Assembly (NCBI GenBank): GCA_964433845.1
Contig: CAYSTA010000014.1
Span: forward strand, 1 to 34,507
DNA from: MAG-121220-bin8 sp964433845
GTDB lineage: Bacteria; Bacteroidota; Bacteroidia; Flavobacteriales; Flavobacteriaceae
Length of the DNA: 34,507 bases
Direction: 5' to 3'
Shown piece by piece: positions 23,677 through 31,805 of this stretch; positions within the stretch are counted from its first letter, which is position 1, and each line of letters opens with the position of its first letter. The notes under the pieces were generated by a model. That model made no database searches. It was not told the DNA's origin and saw nothing but the letters and a program-made list of their open reading frames with translations. The position numbers and the translations under genes are program-made.

Positions 23677-25131
23677 TGAAAAAACAGGAAACATAATTTT
23701 GAAAATTGTTCCTTGGCCTATCTTAGATTTAAATGAAATTTTTCCTCCATAAGAATTTACAAGGTTTTTTACCATTCCTAGCCCCAGCCCCATTCCACTA
23801 GTCTTTGTCGTAAATTTCGGTTCAAATATTTTGTCTTGCACATCATCTGCAATTCCAACTCCATTGTCCTTAATGTAAACTAATACATTTTTATTTTTAA
23901 ACTCGATAATTACTTCAATTAGAGGGTCAAGAACTTTATCACAAGCTTCAATAGCATTCTTTACTAAATTTGTAATAATTCTAATCATCTGGGTTCTATC
24001 AATACTGACTTGAAGGTCTTTATGTTCAGAATTAAAAGTTATATGTTTCTTCTTAAATATTTTTAAAGCAAGTCTAGTAATTTCAATGATATTTATTTTC
24101 CCTCCTTCTTGAGCAGGCATTTCCGCAAAATTAGAAAAAGCAGAAGCAATACTGCTCATTGTATCAATTTGTTGAATTAAAGTCTTAATAAATTCATCTA
24201 ATTTTTTATCAATATATAAGTCATTTACATCAAAATTCTTTTGAAAACTTTGGACGGTTAACCTCATTGGGGTTAATGGATTTTTTATTTCATGTGCAAC
24301 TTGTTTAGCCATTTCTCTCCAGGCTTGTTCCTTATTTGATTTGGAGAGTTCTTCAACGCTTTGATTTAGCTTTTCTGTCATTTTATTATAAGACTCAACC
24401 AAAATATTTACTTCCTTGCTTCTAGCCTTAATTTGAATTTTTTTATTTGTTTTGTCTAGTCTAGTTTTCGTAATTTTTTTTCCAATTTCAGAAAGGGATT
24501 TAGTGATATAAACTGAAATTAAGTAAGAAAAAATAATAGCAATAATTAATAGAAATAAATATACTTCAGCTAAAACAATAATAAAAGAGTCTAATTCATA
24601 AGTATTTAAAGAGTCATCGTCATAATAAGGTAGGTTTAAAATCCAAATCGGATTAGATTGATTATCTAAAACAAGTGAATACGAAGATCTATATTGAACA
24701 TTGTTAAGTGTATTTTTTTTAATTATACTTAAACCATTAGAGTCATTTAATTCGCGAATAATAGATGCATTAAGAACCGTTTTTACTGAATCAATTAAAG
24801 TTGTATTTAAAAGAATCCCATCTAAGTTATAAATACTAAAATCAACATTTTGAACATCAGCAATTTCAAAAATTTTATCATTAAAAATAGAATCTAATTT
24901 AAGACTATATGCATCATTCCTGCGATCCTGAAAAATATATGAAATACTTCGAAGTAATTGGGTGTTTTTACGTTCTAAACGTTGTTCGTGGTATTTATTA
25001 GATTGTTGTTTAAATTGAGGAATGGTGACTATTGCAATAGCAGCAAAAGCAATTATTAAAAGGGAGGTCATAGCAATAAAAATTCTAAACCTTATAGACA
25101 TTTGACTTTTAAAAGAAAATTTTTTAAACAT
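23671..25131 (-). CDS. Membrane sensor histidine kinase (NtrY-like)
   Basis: 486 residues: TM helix about 13-37, a periplasmic sensor domain of roughly 145 residues, TM helix about 183-208, HAMP about 210-262, HisKA with His280 in VAHEIKNPLTPMRL, then an HATPase with N box (NLVKNAIEAC), G1 (DNGVGI) and G2 (GMGLGLGMVKN). EMAKQVAHEIKNPLTPM is the H-box form found in NtrY-type kinases. No response-regulator gene lies in the window, so the partner is unknown. It is divergent from the serine hydrolase across a 334-bp gene-free region. Confidence 0.9.
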   Translation of the reverse strand: MFKKFSFKSQMSIRFRIFIAMTSLLIIAFAAIAIVTIPQFKQQSNKYHEQRLERKNTQLLRSISYIFQDRRNDAYSLKLDSIFNDKIFEIADVQNVDFSIYNLDGILLNTTLIDSVKTVLNASIIRELNDSNGLSIIKKNTLNNVQYRSSYSLVLDNQSNPIWILNLPYYDDDSLNTYELDSFIIVLAEVYLFLLIIAIIFSYLISVYITKSLSEIGKKITKTRLDKTNKKIQIKARSKEVNILVESYNKMTEKLNQSVEELSKSNKEQAWREMAKQVAHEIKNPLTPMRLTVQSFQKNFDVNDLYIDKKLDEFIKTLIQQIDTMSSIASAFSNFAEMPAQEGGKINIIEITRLALKIFKKKHITFNSEHKDLQVSIDRTQMIRIITNLVKNAIEACDKVLDPLIEVIIEFKNKNVLVYIKDNGVGIADDVQDKIFEPKFTTKTSGMGLGLGMVKNLVNSYGGKISFKSKIGQGTIFKIMFPVFSK

Positions 25132-25465
25132 TGATCTTATATATTAAAGTATAAAATTTTATATGGCATATAATAACTAATGTAAAACAAAATAAAGATA
25201 TTATAGTCTATATCTGTTATTAACATTTTATTTTTTAATAATAGGTAAAATTTGATCTATTTAATTAATTTATAAAATGGACATTTTTTACATAAAATTC
25301 AATAAAAACATCCATTTTTTTACAATTTTAGCTATTATTCTTCATTTTTTTGCCATTTTTTAAAATAATTATTTTCATTCTCTATTCTTGCAATATTTTA
25401 AAATATTATATAATGAGTAACTAGGGAAAAAATTAATCTCTAAATTTTTGATAAATTAGCTATCA
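25132..25465. other. Gene-free divergent region with spaced T-tracts and palindromes
   Basis: I see no gene here. The motif CATTTTTT occurs four times, starting at 25282, 25313, 25343 and 25354, at intervals of 31, 30 and 11 bp, close to whole helical turns. AAAATGGA (25274-25281) and TCCATTTT (25311-25318) can pair as a loose stem. AATATTTTAAAATATT at 25392-25407 is a perfect 16-bp palindrome. AATTTTTG just before the hydrolase start is one base off a -7 element. The region must hold both divergent promoters. Confidence 0.5.
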
Positions 25466-26611
25466 ATGAAAAAAAAGATTGGAGCAATTATAGCTCTTTT
25501 ATTATTGTTTTTTAGTTTTCAATTCAGCTCTGAATTATTCTATTTGACAGAACTTGCAAAAACGCTTTATAAAATCCAAAGAACTGAAGCAGATATTACA
25601 GATTACCAATATTTTGATAATATAGAAATTCCCAAAAGCAAAAATCCTCAAGCTTGGCCAATCCATAAAAACTATAATAAAACTTCATTAACAACTAATT
25701 TGATGTCTATTCATAAAAAATTTGGGACTGTTGCTTTTTTAATAATTAAAAATGACTCTATCTGGCATGAGAAATATTATAATGGCTATAGCAAAAGTTC
25801 ATATAGCAATTCTTTTTCTATGTCAAAAAGTATAGTGTCTGCTATAATGGGTAGAGCTATTCAAGAGGGCTACTTTAATAGTTTAGATGATAAAGTTAGC
25901 TCATTTATTAAAGGTTATAATGAAGGTTATGCTTCTAAACTTACTATTGGTGATTTGTCTAGTATGTCTTCGGGGATGAAGTGGACTGAAAACTATACTA
26001 ATATTTTTGGGGTTACTGCACGGGCATATGTTGGAAGCAACTTAAATGAACTTATCCTTTCCAGGCCAATAATTAAAGAGCCTGGTAAGTCTTTTGAATA
26101 CTTAAGCTCCGACACTCAGCTATTAGCAATGGCTATCGAAAAGGCAACTCAACAAAAAATATCTGAGTTAGTTTATAATTGGTTTTGGAATCCAATGGGT
26201 GCTGAAAATAATGCTTTATGGCAAATTGATAATATCAAAACCAATAATGAAAAGGCTTACTGTTGTTTTAATTCAAATGCAAGAGATTTTGCCAGATTTG
26301 GCAAACTATATAAAGATAATGGCTATTGGAATGGTCAAAACTTATTGGATTCTACTTTTATAAAAAAATCTACAACAAATCGATTTGATTCTAGCCCAGA
26401 ATATGGCTATGGCTTTTGGTTAGGAGAATTTGAGAAAAAAAAATTCTTTAGCATGAGAGGACACTTAGGCCAATATGTTATAGTTTTTCCAAAAGATAAT
26501 ATAATTATTGTTCGTCTTGGTCAAAGTCATGACAAAAAATCTGAAAACGACACATTTAGTAAAGATTTTCTTGATTACATCCAGGAAGCTTTTAAAATGC
26601 TAAACGTTTAA
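25466..26611 (+). CDS. Serine hydrolase, beta-lactamase/penicillin-binding fold (NylB/EstB-like)
   Basis: 381 residues with an N-terminal signal or anchor helix (about 5-21), so it probably acts in the periplasm. The SxxK motif is Ser118-Met-Ser-Lys121 in NSFSMSKSI. The Tyr motif is EYLSSDTQLL, and HLG in MRGHLGQYV takes the place of the KTG box, a set typical of class C-like esterases, peptidases and the 6-aminohexanoate-dimer hydrolase group. The NARDFARFGKLYKDNG segment also fits NylB-type proteins. True beta-lactamase activity is not implied. The ABC ATPase gene begins 2 bp after the stop, so the two are coupled; a peptide or amide substrate is plausible. Confidence 0.85.
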   Translation: MKKKIGAIIALLLLFFSFQFSSELFYLTELAKTLYKIQRTEADITDYQYFDNIEIPKSKNPQAWPIHKNYNKTSLTTNLMSIHKKFGTVAFLIIKNDSIWHEKYYNGYSKSSYSNSFSMSKSIVSAIMGRAIQEGYFNSLDDKVSSFIKGYNEGYASKLTIGDLSSMSSGMKWTENYTNIFGVTARAYVGSNLNELILSRPIIKEPGKSFEYLSSDTQLLAMAIEKATQQKISELVYNWFWNPMGAENNALWQIDNIKTNNEKAYCCFNSNARDFARFGKLYKDNGYWNGQNLLDSTFIKKSTTNRFDSSPEYGYGFWLGEFEKKKFFSMRGHLGQYVIVFPKDNIIIVRLGQSHDKKSENDTFSKDFLDYIQEAFKMLNV

Positions 26612-26613
26612 TT

Positions 26614-28233
26614 TTGAAAAACCCTAATTTATTAGTAGTTAAAAATCTTAATCTTTCTATTTCAGGAATCTCTATTTTAAAAAACATTTCATTTAAATTA
26701 AAAAAAAATGAAATATTAGGCTTTGTTGGAGAGTCTGGAAGTGGGAAATCACTAACTGCCTTTTCAATTATTAATCTACTCAATTCAAAAAAAATTAAAA
26801 AAAGTGGTCATATTTTTTTTAATGGTAAAAGAATCGATTCTTTAAATAATAAAGGTTTTGAAAAAATAAGAGGGTCTGAAATTTCCATAATTTTTCAAGA
26901 ACCTATGAGCTGTTTAAATCCTAGCATGAAATGTGGCAGGCAAGTATTAGAAATCATTCTAAAACATCAATTATTAGACAATATAAAAGCAAAAAAACGC
27001 GTTTTAGATTTATTTCAAATGGTACAATTAATCGGCTCTAAAACTGTTTATAATAAATATCCCCATGAACTTAGTGGAGGTCAACAACAAAGAGTCATGA
27101 TCGCAATAGCAATTGCATGTAATCCTAAAATACTAATAGCAGATGAGCCAACCACTTCACTTGATGGGATAGTGAAAAAAGAAATTCTTTTTCTTCTTAA
27201 AGAAATTCAAAATAAAACAAAAATGGGAATAATTTTTGTTTCTCATGATCTCAATTTAGTTTCTAAAATTGCTAATAATATCATTGTTCTAAAAAAAGGA
27301 TCTATTATTGAGTTTGGAGATGCTAAATCTCTTTTTAAATCTCCTAAGAACATTTACACTCAAATCCTTTTAAATGCACGCCCTCCAAAAATAGGAAGAC
27401 CAAAAAGACTGCCTGCTTCTAACAATAACCTAAAAAAACTCCCTTTAATATCAAAAAGAGAAAGAGAAGAAAAACATAAGAAGATATATCGATCAGAGCC
27501 TCTCCTGAAAATTAAAAATTTATATTTTTCATATGGAAAAAAATTGATTTTAAACAATATCAATTTTAATTTATATCAAGGAGAAACATTGGGCCTAATT
27601 GGAGAGTCAGGTTCTGGCAAATCAACTATTGCAAAATCAATTCTCAATCTAAATAATTTTCAAAAAGGAAGAATATTCTTTAATAACATTGATATCAAAA
27701 AATATGACCAGAAAGAATATAGAAAAAATATTCAACTCATTTTTCAGGATCCTTTTTCTTCACTAAACTCTCAAAACAGTATTGGATTTTCAATAATGGA
27801 GCCAATGATAGCCCACAATCTTTATAATAAGGATGAGAGATTTTATAAAGTCCATGAGCTTTTAGAAAATGTAGGGCTACAAAAAAATGATTTTTTAAAA
27901 TATCCTAGTCAGTTTTCAGGGGGGCAAAGACAAAGAATAGTCATAGCAAGAGCTCTAGCATTAAACCCTAAAATTATTATTTGTGATGAATCTGTCTCTG
28001 CCTTAGACGTATCAGTTCAGGCACAAGTGTTAAACTTGCTTAACTCTATTAAGGATAAGTTTTCATTTACTTTTTTATTTATTTCTCATGATCTATCTGT
28101 AATTAGATATATGTCTGATAGAGTAATTATTCTTAATAAAGGAACAATTGAAGAAAATGGAGAAACTGACCAAGTATTTCAGTCTCCAGTTATGCCTTAT
28201 ACCAAAGAATTATTAAAAGCTAGCGACTATTAA
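26614..28233 (+). CDS. Double-ATPase oligopeptide/dipeptide ABC transporter protein (YejF/GsiA-like)
   Basis: 539 residues holding two complete ABC ATPase domains in one chain, corresponding to fused DppD and DppF. Domain 1 has Walker A GESGSGKS at 39-46, signature LSGGQQQR near 153 and Walker B ILIADEPTT. Domain 2 has GESGSGKS at 330-337, signature FSGGQRQR and IIICDESVSALDV. The linker (about 255-295) contains the Pro-rich YTQILLNARPPKIGRPKRLP typical of the Opp/Dpp C-terminal region. The start is TTG, 2 bp after the hydrolase stop, and no other start is available. No permease or binding-protein gene is nearby, so the membrane partners must be elsewhere. Confidence 0.9.
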   Translation: MKNPNLLVVKNLNLSISGISILKNISFKLKKNEILGFVGESGSGKSLTAFSIINLLNSKKIKKSGHIFFNGKRIDSLNNKGFEKIRGSEISIIFQEPMSCLNPSMKCGRQVLEIILKHQLLDNIKAKKRVLDLFQMVQLIGSKTVYNKYPHELSGGQQQRVMIAIAIACNPKILIADEPTTSLDGIVKKEILFLLKEIQNKTKMGIIFVSHDLNLVSKIANNIIVLKKGSIIEFGDAKSLFKSPKNIYTQILLNARPPKIGRPKRLPASNNNLKKLPLISKREREEKHKKIYRSEPLLKIKNLYFSYGKKLILNNINFNLYQGETLGLIGESGSGKSTIAKSILNLNNFQKGRIFFNNIDIKKYDQKEYRKNIQLIFQDPFSSLNSQNSIGFSIMEPMIAHNLYNKDERFYKVHELLENVGLQKNDFLKYPSQFSGGQRQRIVIARALALNPKIIICDESVSALDVSVQAQVLNLLNSIKDKFSFTFLFISHDLSVIRYMSDRVIILNKGTIEENGETDQVFQSPVMPYTKELLKASDY

Positions 28234-28254
28234 TAGTGTATGCTGTAAAGTAAG

Positions 28255-28262
28255 TATATTTG
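28255..28262 (+). promoter_or_regulatory. Promoter -7 element before the 146-residue membrane protein
   Basis: TATATTTG matches TAnnTTTG, 17 bp upstream of the ATG at 28280. No clear -33 element. Confidence 0.55.
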
Positions 28263-28279
28263 AAATTCTTACATAAAAC

Positions 28280-28720
28280 ATGGATATTAAATTATTCTTT
28301 TCTGGTTTTTTTAAATTATACTTTTATTGGGAATTCATAGTTATTGTTAGTACTATTGTCGCTGTTATAAATTCCTTATTTGGTGTTATTTCTAAAAAAA
28401 GATTTCACAAGCTTGATCTTCGAATTACATTATTCACTTTAATATTTAATTATATTTTTTTAATTATCGGTTTATTCATTTTTTTGTCTAATGCTCTATT
28501 ATTGTTTTGGTATTCTGATAATAAATTGATGATTGATCAGAATAATTTTCTTTTTTATATATCACCTCATTTATTAAACCTAATAATTGTTCTAATTCTA
28601 ACAATAGGGTGGTCATTACATAAAAAATCAAGCATTAGTTTGAAAAAATTTATAAGGGTCTTAGGATTTTATTTTTTAGGATTAATGATCCTAATTGGAA
28701 AAAATTTTTGGATTAATTAA
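28280..28720 (+). CDS. Four-helix integral membrane protein, unknown function
   Basis: 146 residues with hydrophobic helices at about 14-35, 50-74, 92-108 and 123-141. The layout, including INSLFGVISKKRFHKLDLRITLFTLIFNYI followed by IGLFIF, recalls a small Bacteroidota membrane family sometimes labelled cytochrome b-like. The histidines one would expect as heme ligands in that family are mostly absent here; only His93 (SPHLLN) and His114 lie near helices. I would not claim heme binding. It has its own promoter and is followed by a hairpin. Confidence 0.7.
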   Translation: MDIKLFFSGFFKLYFYWEFIVIVSTIVAVINSLFGVISKKRFHKLDLRITLFTLIFNYIFLIIGLFIFLSNALLLFWYSDNKLMIDQNNFLFYISPHLLNLIIVLILTIGWSLHKKSSISLKKFIRVLGFYFLGLMILIGKNFWIN

Positions 28721-28722
28721 AA

Positions 28723-28744
28723 ACACCCTCAATAAAGAGGGTGT
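28723..28744. terminator. GC-rich hairpin, terminator-like on the minus strand
   Basis: ACACCCTC, loop AATAAA, GAGGGTGT forms a perfect 8-bp stem three bases after the membrane-protein stop. The T run expected for termination lies on the minus-strand side (TTTTTAATTAA), not on the plus strand, where ATAATAAAACC follows. It may still end the plus-strand transcript, or it may act on an antisense one. Confidence 0.55.
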
Positions 28745-28836
28745 ATAATAAAACCAAAACTATTTATGAAAGTTTATTTGCTATAAAATTAAATTATTGT
28801 TCTATTTTTAAATCCCAAAATTTTGTTAATCTTTTT

Positions 28837-29826
28837 ATGAAAAAATCGTATGGTATATTAGGTGGAGGTAGCTGGGGGACAGCTCTTGTTAAAATTTTAT
28901 CTGAAAACAATAAATCTATAAATTGGTATGTAAGAAATCCCAAAAATGTTGAACATATTCAAAATTTTCATAAAAACCCTAATTATTTAAGATCTGTATT
29001 TCTTAATACTAAAAAAATTAACCTTAGCTCTTCTATTGAAGAAGTTGTAAGAAATTCAACTGTTATAATCTTAGCTATCCCATCACCATTTTTAGACGCA
29101 GAATTACAAAAAATTAAAACTTTAATTAATAATAAGCCTATTTTCTCTGCCCTAAAAGGGGTAGTTCCAAAATCACACTTAATAGTTAGTGAACATCTTA
29201 ATAAAATTTATAACATTCCGTTATCAAAAATTGGGATTATTACTGGTCCATGTCATGCTGAAGAAGTCGCTCTTGAAAAACTATCTTATCTAACTGTAGC
29301 ATGTAAAAATCAAGACCTAGGAGAATCAATGAGAAAATCTCTAGAGAACTCTTTTATTAAGGCAAAATTATCTAAAGATAGTATGGGCGTTGAATATTCC
29401 GCCATGCTAAAAAATGTATATGCATTGGTTGCTGGCATTGCACATGGTTTAGGTTATGGAGATAATTTTCAAAGCGTGTTGATAAGCAATTCTGTTAGAG
29501 AAATGAATGATTTTATAAAAACTATATATAAAGTAAAAAGAGATATAAATGATTCAGAGTATTTAGGGGATTTACTTGTAACATCATATTCAACATTTAG
29601 CAGAAATAGAACTTTAGGAAATATGATAGGCAAAGGATATTCATTAAAATCTGCTATTGCAGAGATGTCTATGATTTCTGAAGGCTATTATGCAGCAAAA
29701 TGTGCTTATGAAATTGGAATTGAAAATAAAATAACTTTTAATATAATAAATACTGCTTATAATATTTTATATAAGAAAATGAGCGCTAGAAAATGCATTA
29801 AATTACTTTCTGATAAACTAAATTGA
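28837..29826 (+). CDS. gpsA: NAD(P)-dependent glycerol-3-phosphate dehydrogenase
   Basis: Makes sn-glycerol-3-phosphate from dihydroxyacetone phosphate for phospholipid synthesis. It has 329 residues, the usual length. The N-terminal Rossmann motif GILGGGSWGTAL spans 6-17. SALKGVVP and GPCHAEEVA follow, and the catalytic lysine is Lys192 in KNVYALVAGIAHGLGYGDN, the same number as in E. coli GpsA. A GTG start at 28741 would add 32 residues ahead of the Rossmann fold and begin inside a hairpin, so the ATG at 28837 is chosen. A weak promoter (TTG 28797-28799, 18 bp, AAATTTTG) precedes it. The gene end overlaps pheS by nine bases. Confidence 0.95.
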   Translation: MKKSYGILGGGSWGTALVKILSENNKSINWYVRNPKNVEHIQNFHKNPNYLRSVFLNTKKINLSSSIEEVVRNSTVIILAIPSPFLDAELQKIKTLINNKPIFSALKGVVPKSHLIVSEHLNKIYNIPLSKIGIITGPCHAEEVALEKLSYLTVACKNQDLGESMRKSLENSFIKAKLSKDSMGVEYSAMLKNVYALVAGIAHGLGYGDNFQSVLISNSVREMNDFIKTIYKVKRDINDSEYLGDLLVTSYSTFSRNRTLGNMIGKGYSLKSAIAEMSMISEGYYAAKCAYEIGIENKITFNIINTAYNILYKKMSARKCIKLLSDKLN

Positions 29827-30840
29827 ATGTTTAAACTGACTTAAGAATCTAGTATCATTCTCATAAAGAATTCTAATATCTTCTATTTGATATAACAACA
29901 TTGTTATTCTTTCTATTCCCATTCCAAATGCATATCCTGAAAATTCATTAGAGTCAATTTTACAGTTTTCTAAAACATTTGGATCAACCATTCCGCAGCC
30001 CATAATTTCTAACCACCCCGTTCCTTTAGTAATTCTATAATCCGTTTCTGTATTTAATCCCCAGTATATGTCCAGCTCAGCGCTCGGTTCAGTAAAAGGG
30101 AAATAAGAAGGCCTTAATCTTATTTTAGATTTTCCAAAAAGTTCCTTAGTAAAAAAAATAAGCGTTTGTTTTAAATCAGAAAAAGAAACTTTTTTATCAA
30201 TATATAAGCCTTCTATTTGATGAAAAAAACAATTAGACCTCGCTGAAATATCCTCATTTCTATAAACTCTTCCAGGAGAAATTGTCCTAATAGGAGGCTT
30301 ATTATTCTCCATATGGCGAATCTGAACAGATGAAGTATGCGTTCTTAATAAAAGATCAGGGTCCTTTTCTATAAAAAAAGTATCCTGCATGTCTCTAGCT
30401 GGATGATGCTCTGGCAAATTTAATGCAGTAAAATTATGCCAGTCATCTTCTATTTCTGGCCCCTCAGAAATATTAAATCCAATTTTATAAAAAATGTCAA
30501 TTATTTTATTTCTAATTATTGATATAGGATGTCTAGACCCTATTTCAAGTGTGGAAACTGGTCTAGTTAAATCCTCAAATTTTGAATTAGTTTTGCTCTT
30601 TGAAGTTCCTTTATTCTTAAACTCCTCCAATTTTGCTAGCGTCTTTTTTTTTAACTCATTTATTGCTAAACCGTAAGCTTTTTTATCAGACTCCTTAACT
30701 TTTTTAAATTCAGAAAAGAAATAACTTATATGGCCTTTCTTGCCTAAAAACTTAAGCCTAAACTTTTCAATTTCCTTAGGGTCTTTAGATTTAAAAGAAG
30801 AAGCCTCTTTAATTTTTTTTTGAATTTCAGAAATCATCAA
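29818..30840 (-). CDS. pheS: Phenylalanyl-tRNA synthetase alpha subunit
   Basis: The catalytic subunit of the alpha2-beta2 PheRS. 340 residues: an N-terminal helical coiled coil that contacts tRNA (about 1-85, with the conserved FLGKKGHISYFF), then the class II core starting RPVSTLEIGSRHPIS. Motif 2 lies around RVYRNEDISARSNCFFHQIEGL, GWLEIMGCGMVDP follows, and motif 3 is GMGIERITMLLYQIEDIR near the C-terminus. pheT is not adjacent, as is common in Bacteroidota. It is 31 bp downstream of a conserved small gene on the same strand, and the stop codon (TAG) lies within the last codons of the convergent gpsA. Confidence 0.97.
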   Translation of the reverse strand: MMISEIQKKIKEASSFKSKDPKEIEKFRLKFLGKKGHISYFFSEFKKVKESDKKAYGLAINELKKKTLAKLEEFKNKGTSKSKTNSKFEDLTRPVSTLEIGSRHPISIIRNKIIDIFYKIGFNISEGPEIEDDWHNFTALNLPEHHPARDMQDTFFIEKDPDLLLRTHTSSVQIRHMENNKPPIRTISPGRVYRNEDISARSNCFFHQIEGLYIDKKVSFSDLKQTLIFFTKELFGKSKIRLRPSYFPFTEPSAELDIYWGLNTETDYRITKGTGWLEIMGCGMVDPNVLENCKIDSNEFSGYAFGMGIERITMLLYQIEDIRILYENDTRFLSQFKHSI

Positions 30841-30871
30841 TAATAATTATAATTCAAAAATAAGGTTTTAA

Positions 30872-31231
30872 CTATTGTATTAATTGTTTTTTTATAAAAT
30901 AATTTATTATGGCTTCCTTCATTAGAATAGTTTGTTCACCAGATTTTAAATTTGGGAGCTTGGTTAAGTTCTTATAGTGTGGCCATCCGTCCTTATCAAT
31001 ATACTCAAATTGGTAGTAGCCAAATGGCTCTAAAAGTCTACATATCGCAATATGCATAAGATCAATTTTTTGATCTTTTTTAAATGTAGCTTCCGTCTTT
31101 CCTAATTCTTGAATTCCAATTAAATAAATTATCCCTTCCATTTCTAAAGTTTGACCATCATTAAATTTGTTGCTTAAAAAAACTACTATTTCATCCCATT
31201 GTCTTTTTATTCTTTTTTGATCGACTAACAT
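30872..31231 (-). CDS. Conserved 119-residue protein upstream of pheS, unknown function
   Basis: A soluble, acidic-aromatic protein with no signal peptide or membrane helix. Segments such as DGQTLEMEGIIYLIGIQELG, HIAICRLLEPFGYYQFEYIDKDGWPHY and SGEQTILMKEAI look strongly constrained and resemble a Bacteroidota-restricted hypothetical family I have seen without a name or function. It lies just upstream of pheS on the same strand and is probably co-transcribed with it. Divergent from cvpA with 48 bp between start codons. Confidence 0.75.
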   Translation of the reverse strand: MLVDQKRIKRQWDEIVVFLSNKFNDGQTLEMEGIIYLIGIQELGKTEATFKKDQKIDLMHIAICRLLEPFGYYQFEYIDKDGWPHYKNLTKLPNLKSGEQTILMKEAIINYFIKKQLIQ

Positions 31232-31261
31232 AAAACTGATTTACTAAGAAAACAATATACT

Positions 31262-31269
31262 TATATTTG
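31262..31269 (+). promoter_or_regulatory. Promoter -7 element of cvpA
   Basis: TATATTTG matches TAnnTTTG and ends only 10 bp before the TTG start codon at 31280, implying a leader of about 4-6 nt. Confidence 0.65.
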
Positions 31270-31279
31270 TAAAAAAAAT

Positions 31280-31801
31280 TTGAATTACTTAGATATTTTT
31301 ATTACCTGTACACTTGTTTTTGGATTTAGTCGAGGATATTTAAAAGGGTTAATAATGGAGCTTTCTTCAATAATTGCTCTATTATTAGGTGTTTATGGCT
31401 CTATTAAATTTTCTGATTTTACCTTTACCTTTTTTTCTGTCAGATTCCCTAAAATAATTGAAAATATAGATGAAAATTATTTAAAAATAGCGTCATTTGC
31501 TTTTACTTTTTTTCTAATAATAGTACTTATTTCACTTATTGGGAAGGCTGCAACTAAAATTCTTAAAATGGTATTTTTAGGGTTTCTAAATAAGATTCTA
31601 GGGGGCTTTTTTGGCGTAATTAAATTTACCTTAATACTTTCTATTTGTTTTGTTTTTTTTAAAAATATTAACTCTACACTTTTATTAGTTGATGATTCGT
31701 TTACTGAATCTTCCTTTTTTTATAATCAAATTATAGAGCTTGGCAATCATTTATTAGATGCTTTTGATTCTAATAAAGACTCAATCAATTTTTTTAATTG
31801 A
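31280..31801 (+). CDS. CvpA-family membrane protein
   Basis: 173 residues with about four membrane helices. The N-terminus MNYLDIFITCTLVFGFSRGYLKGLIMELSSIIALLLG, with Arg-Gly and Lys-Gly between helices 1 and 2, is the CvpA signature, and LGGFFGVIKFTLILSI is the matching later helix. CvpA was first tied to colicin V production and is now linked to envelope stress and bile or peptide tolerance in several bacteria; the mechanism is open. The TTG start gives the family N-terminus, while the first in-frame ATG would delete helix 1. The 3' end overlaps batE by 21 bp. Confidence 0.9.
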   Translation: MNYLDIFITCTLVFGFSRGYLKGLIMELSSIIALLLGVYGSIKFSDFTFTFFSVRFPKIIENIDENYLKIASFAFTFFLIIVLISLIGKAATKILKMVFLGFLNKILGGFFGVIKFTLILSICFVFFKNINSTLLLVDDSFTESSFFYNQIIELGNHLLDAFDSNKDSINFFN

Positions 31802-31805
31802 TTGA
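31781..31805. terminator. Inverted repeat spanning the overlapping ends of cvpA and batE
   Basis: TCAATCAATT, loop TTTTT, AATTGATTGA is a perfect 10-bp stem. Both stop codons fall inside it: the batE TGA in the left arm and the cvpA TGA in the right arm. No T run follows on either strand, so classical intrinsic termination is uncertain. Confidence 0.4.

Noticed and set aside
25274..25318. AAAATGGA/TCCATTTT pairing as a terminator or small RNA
   Set aside because: The loop is about 29 bases and the extended arms have mismatches; without a matching promoter I cannot support an RNA gene.
28741..28836. GTG-initiated N-terminal extension of gpsA
   Set aside because: The GTG lies inside a hairpin, and the extra residues precede a complete Rossmann fold that starts right after the ATG at 28837.
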